Made by a program: the position numbers and the translations under genes
NCBI GenBank assembly: GCA_017999235.1
Contig: JAGOBN010000152.1
Location: 1-8,085 of the forward strand
Source of the DNA: Anaerolineales bacterium
GTDB taxonomy: Bacteria > Chloroflexota > Anaerolineae > Anaerolineales > UBA6663
Direction: 5' to 3'
Length of the DNA: 8,085 bases
Notes under the pieces: model-generated
Databases searched by the model: none
What the model saw: the letters and a program-made list of their open reading frames with translations, nothing else
What the model was told of the DNA's origin: nothing
Shown: in pieces, positions 5,382-8,085 of the stretch
Layout: each line of letters opens with the position of its first letter
Numbering within the stretch: position 1 is the stretch's first letter

Positions 5382-7581
5382 AAGCCGGCGTCTTTTCACC
5401 CAGCGGCAATGCGGCGCTCACGTGCGTGCCGCCTGCGGGACCATGGTGCACCGTGAAGGTGCCGCCCAATTCCTCGGCGCGCTCGCGCATGGAGCGCAAA
5501 CCCACTCCGGCCCGCAGTTCCGGCGGCAAGCCGCGGCCGTCATCCACAATGTCTATCAGGAGTTCCTTCCCGTTGTGCCGAAACTGAACGGAGCACTGCC
5601 GGGCCTGTGCATGGCGGAGGACGTTGGTGAGGGCTTCCGCGGCGATGCGGTAAGCGGCCACTTCCACGGCGGCGGGCAAAGACGCCAGCTCCCGCGGCAA
5701 CTCGCCCACCTGCACCTGCAAACCACTGCTGGCCGATTGAGTTACATGGTCACGGATTGCTTCAGCCAAGCCGCGCTCATCCAAGGCGGGCGGGCGCAAC
5801 CCATACACCAAGCGCCGCACTTCATTCACGGTCTCGTAGGTTTGTGCCAGCACATCGTTCAACAATGGCTCCACTGCGGCCGGGTTGTGCGGGAGCAGTT
5901 GTTTGGCGGCGGCCAGCTTCAGCCCTTGGCTGGCCAACGCCGGCCCCAGCCCGTCATGCAAATCGCGGCGCAGGCGGCGGCGCTCTTCTTCACGCGCCGC
6001 TACCAGGCTCTGGCGAGCGTTCTGCAATTCATTGGTCAGGCTCACTGCGTGCGCCGCCAGGCCGGCCTGCTGTGCGATATTCTCCAGCAGGTGTCGGTCT
6101 AGCGCGTTAAAGGGCTCGCCCGGCGCGCGCGGCGCAACTAACAGCCAGCCGATAGTTTCAAACTGGTGCTTGAGCGGAATTGTCTGTAAGGTTTCTGCGG
6201 GGCGCGTTCCGGCCTTGACGTACTCTGCGACGAGGCGATCGTTCAGTCTGATCGCCACATAGGGCAGTTTCAGCGCCTGCCCGACGGTTTCCACCAACAC
6301 CGGCAAAACGGCCTCGGGCGCCAGCGTCGCTTCGAGCCGCGCGCCCAACCGATTGAGAACACTCACCGGGTCGTCGCGTTCGCCGTACATCAGCCGGTTC
6401 ACAGCCGTTTGCAGACGGTCACGCAACGGCTGCACCAGCACCGCAATCAGGCCGGTGGCGAGGATGGAAGCCAGCCAATTTAGATTGGATTGCGCCAGGG
6501 TGCCCAGCACGCCAACGATCAGCACGTACACCCCAATAACGATCACCGTGAGTGTGCCATACACCAGGGCCCGATTAATGACGACATCCACATCCCATAA
6601 CCGATACCGAAACACAGCCAGGCCCACGGCAATGGCGAAGAGGCCGGAGGAGAGATACCAATGCGTATCTTGCACCAACTCCCAGGCTACGGCTTGGCGC
6701 GTGGTAGCAATTGGATAATCGCCCGTGATGGCCGGGTAAATATCGAAGACGGAAAAATCCACCACATAGTTGAGGCACAGCATCGCCAGGCCAACCATAA
6801 ACCATTTGAGCTGTTGGCGCTGAATGGCGTCGGCCGCACGCCGATAACGGTAGAGAAAAGCGTAGATGACGGTGGCGGCGGCACTGAGCACAATAAGTTG
6901 GAAGCTGGGAAACGGCCACGTGCGAATATCCACCGGTGAATCAGGAAAAACAGGAAATAGGATGACGACCGGCAGCAAAACCGCCGCGCACCCGCGCGTC
7001 CAGCGCGGTACAAAGCGCCCATCGGGAAAAAGATACGCGACCAACACCAGGCCGGTAAACAGCACGACGGTCAAAATTGCGCCGGGCACCTCTACCGCCA
7101 GCCATTTCCCCCACAGTGGCACCAGCGGGTTGAAGCGCTCATCACCCATCCACTCCCAGATGGGATTGAACCAGGTGCCCGCAGCGGCCAGAGCCGCCAG
7201 CCAAACCGAAAACAACAACACGCGCAGTTCAGTAGAGCGCCGCCACACCATGAGCGCGCCAACTACAAAATAGGGTATCCCCGCCAACAACTGCACCACC
7301 AGAAAGTAGCCGGCGTACCCATTCACCGACAGCCCCCACTCACGGATCCCGGCTTGAAAATTGAGGCAGGTTGACACGTATTCCGGAAAGGGATGATTGA
7401 CGCAGGCGAGGCTGGAGTGGCCGAGATAGTAGGTGTACAGCGCCATCCCGAACACGGCTAGGGCGAGCACAAACAGGGCGGCCCAGAGCACGCGCGCAAG
7501 CACTAAGGCCGGCCCCTGCAATTGCAGGCTTGTAGTTGATGAGGTTGCCGGAGTCGGCAGGGTGGCCAGGTGGGGGTGCAT
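5380..7581 (-). CDS. Multi-pass membrane GAF sensor histidine kinase (HisKA_3 type)
   Basis: A 733-residue sensor kinase. I chose the ATG at 7581 because GGAGGT lies six bases before it. An in-frame TTG at 7617 would add 12 residues and overlap the upstream gene, with no better site. The N-terminal half carries about ten membrane segments (about 24-50, 88-112, 117-138, 163-187, 197-213, 226-243, 258-280, 306-325, 338-360, 366-384). A probable external loop at 52-87 has two cysteines, Cys60 and Cys72. Motifs LFPDGRFVPRW (184-194) and FRYRLWDVDVV (324-334) mark a sensor type common in Chloroflexota. A GAF-like domain spans about 405-515 and a coiled linker about 513-537. The dimerisation domain has RRDLHDGLGP with phospho-acceptor His542. 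The ATPase domain has the N box EALTNVLRHA (Asn653), the G1 box DDGRGL (680-685) and the G2 region GVGLRSMRERAEELGG. It phosphorylates the adjacent regulator. The signal sensed is unknown. Confidence 0.95.
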   Translation of the reverse strand: MHPHLATLPTPATSSTTSLQLQGPALVLARVLWAALFVLALAVFGMALYTYYLGHSSLACVNHPFPEYVSTCLNFQAGIREWGLSVNGYAGYFLVVQLLAGIPYFVVGALMVWRRSTELRVLLFSVWLAALAAAGTWFNPIWEWMGDERFNPLVPLWGKWLAVEVPGAILTVVLFTGLVLVAYLFPDGRFVPRWTRGCAAVLLPVVILFPVFPDSPVDIRTWPFPSFQLIVLSAAATVIYAFLYRYRRAADAIQRQQLKWFMVGLAMLCLNYVVDFSVFDIYPAITGDYPIATTRQAVAWELVQDTHWYLSSGLFAIAVGLAVFRYRLWDVDVVINRALVYGTLTVIVIGVYVLIVGVLGTLAQSNLNWLASILATGLIAVLVQPLRDRLQTAVNRLMYGERDDPVSVLNRLGARLEATLAPEAVLPVLVETVGQALKLPYVAIRLNDRLVAEYVKAGTRPAETLQTIPLKHQFETIGWLLVAPRAPGEPFNALDRHLLENIAQQAGLAAHAVSLTNELQNARQSLVAAREEERRRLRRDLHDGLGPALASQGLKLAAAKQLLPHNPAAVEPLLNDVLAQTYETVNEVRRLVYGLRPPALDERGLAEAIRDHVTQSASSGLQVQVGELPRELASLPAAVEVAAYRIAAEALTNVLRHAQARQCSVQFRHNGKELLIDIVDDGRGLPPELRAGVGLRSMRERAEELGGTFTVHHGPAGGTHVSAALPLGEKTPA

Positions 7582-7587
7582 GGTCAG

Positions 7588-7593
7588 ACCTCC
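7588..7593 (-). promoter_or_regulatory. Ribosome-binding site that decides the histidine kinase start
   Basis: GGAGGT, six bases before the ATG at 7581, is the strongest Shine-Dalgarno match in the window. It lies in the 25-nt gap after the proline-rich protein and supports the shorter kinase over the TTG start at 7617. Confidence 0.8.
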
Positions 7594-7606
7594 GTTGGGC
7601 AGGACA

Positions 7607-8005
7607 TTATCGGCCAAACGCGCGGGGTTGGAAACTCACGGCGCGGCGCAACCACCCGGCCAGGGCCAGGCCCAGCCCCATCGCCAACAGCCAAACCCCC
7701 GACTGTGGCGGGGCCGCCGGCGTGAGCGCCACCTCTGCCACCCGCGGCTGCGTGGGCGCCAGCGGTGATGACCCGGGCGGCGCAGGCACAGGGACTGGCA
7801 TGGGCTGTGGGTTGACCGTGATCGGTGGCGCGGACGTGGAGACCGTGGCGGGCGGTGTGGGCACAGCGACGGGACTACCGGGCTGTGGGACAGCGGGGTG
7901 AGTGACGGTCCACCCCAGGCTGACGGTGAGCACACCCAGCACTATTGCAGCGATGGCGAATAAGCGCAGACTGCAGGCGGCGTTGGCGGGGGCAATCGTG
8001 ACCAT
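7607..8005 (-). CDS. Small proline-rich protein with two membrane segments
   Basis: I prefer the ATG at 8005 (132 residues) because AGGA lies eight bases upstream and the hydrophobic segment then falls near the N-terminus, as in a signal peptide or anchor. A start at 8068 would add 21 polar residues. Residues 14-32 are the first hydrophobic segment (LFAIAAIVLGVLTVSLGW). Residues about 38-102 are a low-complexity linker rich in Pro, Val, Thr and Ala. Residues 103-119 (GVWLLAMGLGLALAGWL) form a second membrane segment, followed at once by RR and a short basic tail. The layout of exported Pro-rich stalk, helix and arginines resembles cell-surface sorting tails. The protein could equally be a hairpin with both ends inside. 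No enzyme motif is present. It is the first gene in the window's cluster, 25 nt before the kinase, so an accessory or structural role in sensing is plausible but unproven. No family is recognised. Confidence 0.65.
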   Translation of the reverse strand: MVTIAPANAACSLRLFAIAAIVLGVLTVSLGWTVTHPAVPQPGSPVAVPTPPATVSTSAPPITVNPQPMPVPVPAPPGSSPLAPTQPRVAEVALTPAAPPQSGVWLLAMGLGLALAGWLRRAVSFQPRAFGR

Positions 8006-8013
8006 GGCGGTGT

Positions 8014-8017
8014 TCCT
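8014..8017 (-). promoter_or_regulatory. Ribosome-binding site of the proline-rich protein gene
   Basis: AGGA, eight bases before the ATG at 8005. It is modest, but better placed than anything before the alternative ATG at 8068, where only a GGGG run is found. Confidence 0.5.
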
Positions 8018-8085
8018 GTGGATTGAAGTGATGCGCTCACTGTACGGCAAAGGCCCGCCGACTGTCATGAGACTTGCCCCTATCC

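Noticed and set aside
5374..6102. 242-codon plus-strand frame antisense to the kinase core
   Set aside because: The opposite strand encodes intact H, N, G1 and G2 boxes. The plus-strand product is Gln/His/Gly-rich noise.
7582..7617. TTG at 7617 as the kinase start
   Set aside because: It would overlap the end of the proline-rich gene by 11 bases. The ATG at 7581 has a GGAGGT site at ideal spacing.
8022..8050. Promoter TTGCCG - 17 nt - TTCAAT on the minus strand before the proline-rich gene
   Set aside because: Only 4 of 6 bases match in each box, and the transcript would have a very short leader. Such matches arise often by chance.

Overview
The window looks like a high-GC environmental bacterium, most likely a member of the Chloroflexota (Anaerolineae/Caldilineae-like). 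This placement is inference. It rests on the C-terminal tail LYLPLIRR of the secreted protease, which resembles tails I recall from many exported proteins of that phylum. It also rests on the type of histidine kinase, which has a long multi-pass sensor with LFPDGRFVPRW and FRYRLWDVDVVINRALVYG motifs. GC content is high in most genes and clearly lower in the sensor half of the kinase gene.

Layout: Positions 1-2376 (+) hold the 3' part of a large exported, multidomain metzincin-type zinc metalloprotease whose beginning lies outside the window. Positions 2377-2630 are a convergent intergenic region. It contains a 34-bp perfect palindrome (2400-2433) just after the protease stop codon. Everything from 8005 down to 2631 is on the minus strand and reads as one compact gene string. 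In transcription order it contains a small proline-rich protein with two membrane segments (8005-7607), a multi-pass GAF histidine kinase (7581-5380), a NarL/LuxR-type response regulator (5371-4703), a six-segment membrane protein (4672-4058), a lipoprotein of the serine beta-lactamase/esterase superfamily (3943-2789), and a possible 52-residue ORF that starts on the last base of the lipoprotein's stop codon (2789-2631).

Spacings within the minus-strand cluster are short: 25, 8, 30 and 114 nt, and then a 1-base overlap. Five of the six starts have a clear purine-rich ribosome-binding site, and the sixth has a weaker one. The arrangement suggests a self-contained two-component module. A membrane-embedded sensor, possibly with the proline-rich protein as accessory, signals to the regulator. 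The membrane protein and the lipoprotein hydrolase are then candidate outputs, perhaps in envelope maintenance or response to cell-wall-active compounds. That functional link is inferred only from gene order.

No RNA genes, CRISPR arrays, insertion sequences or prophage genes were seen. The individual families are known. The parts that could be new are the grouping of the proline-rich protein, sensor, membrane protein and hydrolase, the small coupled ORF, and the long palindrome.
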